Positions 63,724-64,000 of a DNA stretch of 64,000 nucleotides are shown one piece after another. The stretch spans positions 61,787,355-61,851,354 of the forward strand of contig OZ038384.1 of assembly GCA_964036045.1 (NCBI GenBank), given 5' to 3'. The translations under genes and the position numbers were made by a program. The notes under the pieces were generated by a model. That model did not search any database. It saw nothing but the letters and a program-made list of their open reading frames with translations, and had not been told where the DNA came from. This DNA comes from Eutreptiella sp. 'Long Island Sound 2002' (lineage: Eukaryota; Euglenozoa; Euglenophyceae; Eutreptiales; Eutreptiaceae). The stretch's first letter is position 1; each line of letters opens with the position of its first letter.

Positions 63724-64000
63724 TGTAAGTGCTGTCCCGGGTTGATGAGAGGGCCGGAGGGCTCAGGGCCGGCTAGGCCCGGGAGGCAGCTGTGCGGGGA
63801 TGCGAGCTGATTGTTTGTTCCGGTGACCGAGGGGACCATAGGGCAGGTGAGGGCAGCGAGAACACTAGACAAGTTCATGCTCATATGAACCAGAGAAAAT
63901 TCCCAGTCTATGAAGAAAATTAATGCGGATGAACACAAATACATCTGAGTGTTTGAATCTGTCTGAAAAGATTGATATAAATCCGATTTTGGAAAAAAGT
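63724..64000 (-). repeat. Element D 5' LTR, partial
   Basis: 277 bases matching 42935-43211 with about 18-20 mismatches; the remaining half lies beyond the window. Confidence 0.85.

Larger units (their letters stand above)
42935..64000 (-). mobile_element. Element D: chromovirus with Dam-like domain, split by E, 5' LTR cut by window end
   Basis: The 3' LTR (42935-43458) and the start of the 5' LTR (63724 onward) match. The primer-binding site (63723-63707) touches the 5' LTR and the polypurine tract (43468-43459) touches the 3' LTR. Minus-strand genes: gag (split by E at 52894-63268), UAG, protease, Dam-like domain with NPPF, RT, RNase H, integrase, chromodomain. Several frameshifts and a TAG in RT make it defective. 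LTR copies differ by about 7 % over 277 bases, the oldest pair here. Confidence 0.9.

Noticed and set aside
1-64000. CRISPR arrays, operons, rRNA or bacterial genes
   Set aside because: No regularly spaced repeats and no bacterial gene order; all coding matches are retrotransposon domains.

Overview
This window is eukaryotic repeat DNA built almost entirely of nested LTR retrotransposons of the Ty3/gypsy (chromodomain) type. I can support no ordinary host gene. Seven elements are recognisable, called A to F here with C split into C1 and C2. Most pol genes are broken by stops and frameshifts. The organism cannot be named from the sequence. A large, repeat-rich nuclear genome is certain. The primer-binding site of element B (TGGTAGCAGAGG) fits an initiator tRNA ending in CCTCTGCTACCA, as in animals and many protists, rather than the TGGTATCAGAGC form of land plants. 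From memory the C-family pol resembles elements of algal protists such as dinoflagellates, but this is a weak impression.

Layout. Element A (+) runs from before the window to 28540: 5' LTR (only its last 1146 bases), an upstream ORF, gag, the start of pol, then a break at 6292, the rest of pol from 19550 to 24116, and a 2973-bp 3' LTR. The break is element B (-), a complete 13.25-kb copy at 6293-19544 with 2384-bp LTRs and a GCCTT target duplication. A lies inside the gag of C1 (-). C1 (gag, PBS and 5' LTR, 28541-31468) in turn lies inside the gag of C2 (+), a related copy that runs to about 42262. C2 is interrupted in RNase H by F, a 2.2-kb gene-less TRIM-like element (35161-37369). Then come about 670 bases of unassigned DNA with one 204-codon ORF. 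Element D (-) follows from 42935 past the window end, with E (+, 52894-63268, 287-bp LTRs) inserted in its gag.

How the genes work together. A, B, C and D share an unusual order: gag, stop codon, protease, a domain resembling phage/DIRS Dam-type DNA adenine methyltransferase, reverse transcriptase, RNase H, integrase, chromodomain. In A, B and D gag and pol are in one frame, separated by a single UAG in a shared context (UAG-NGG-AKC-CMC). A hairpin follows in B and D, which points to programmed readthrough. E is a conventional chromovirus with gag and pol in different frames, but it carries an extra reading frame of about 1000 codons after pol.

Relative age. Hand-counted LTR mismatches agree with the nesting: D about 7 %, A about 5.5 %, F about 3.7 %, E about 2.8 %, B about 1.6 %. 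All coordinates come from reading the sequence; boundaries of C1 and C2 are the least certain.
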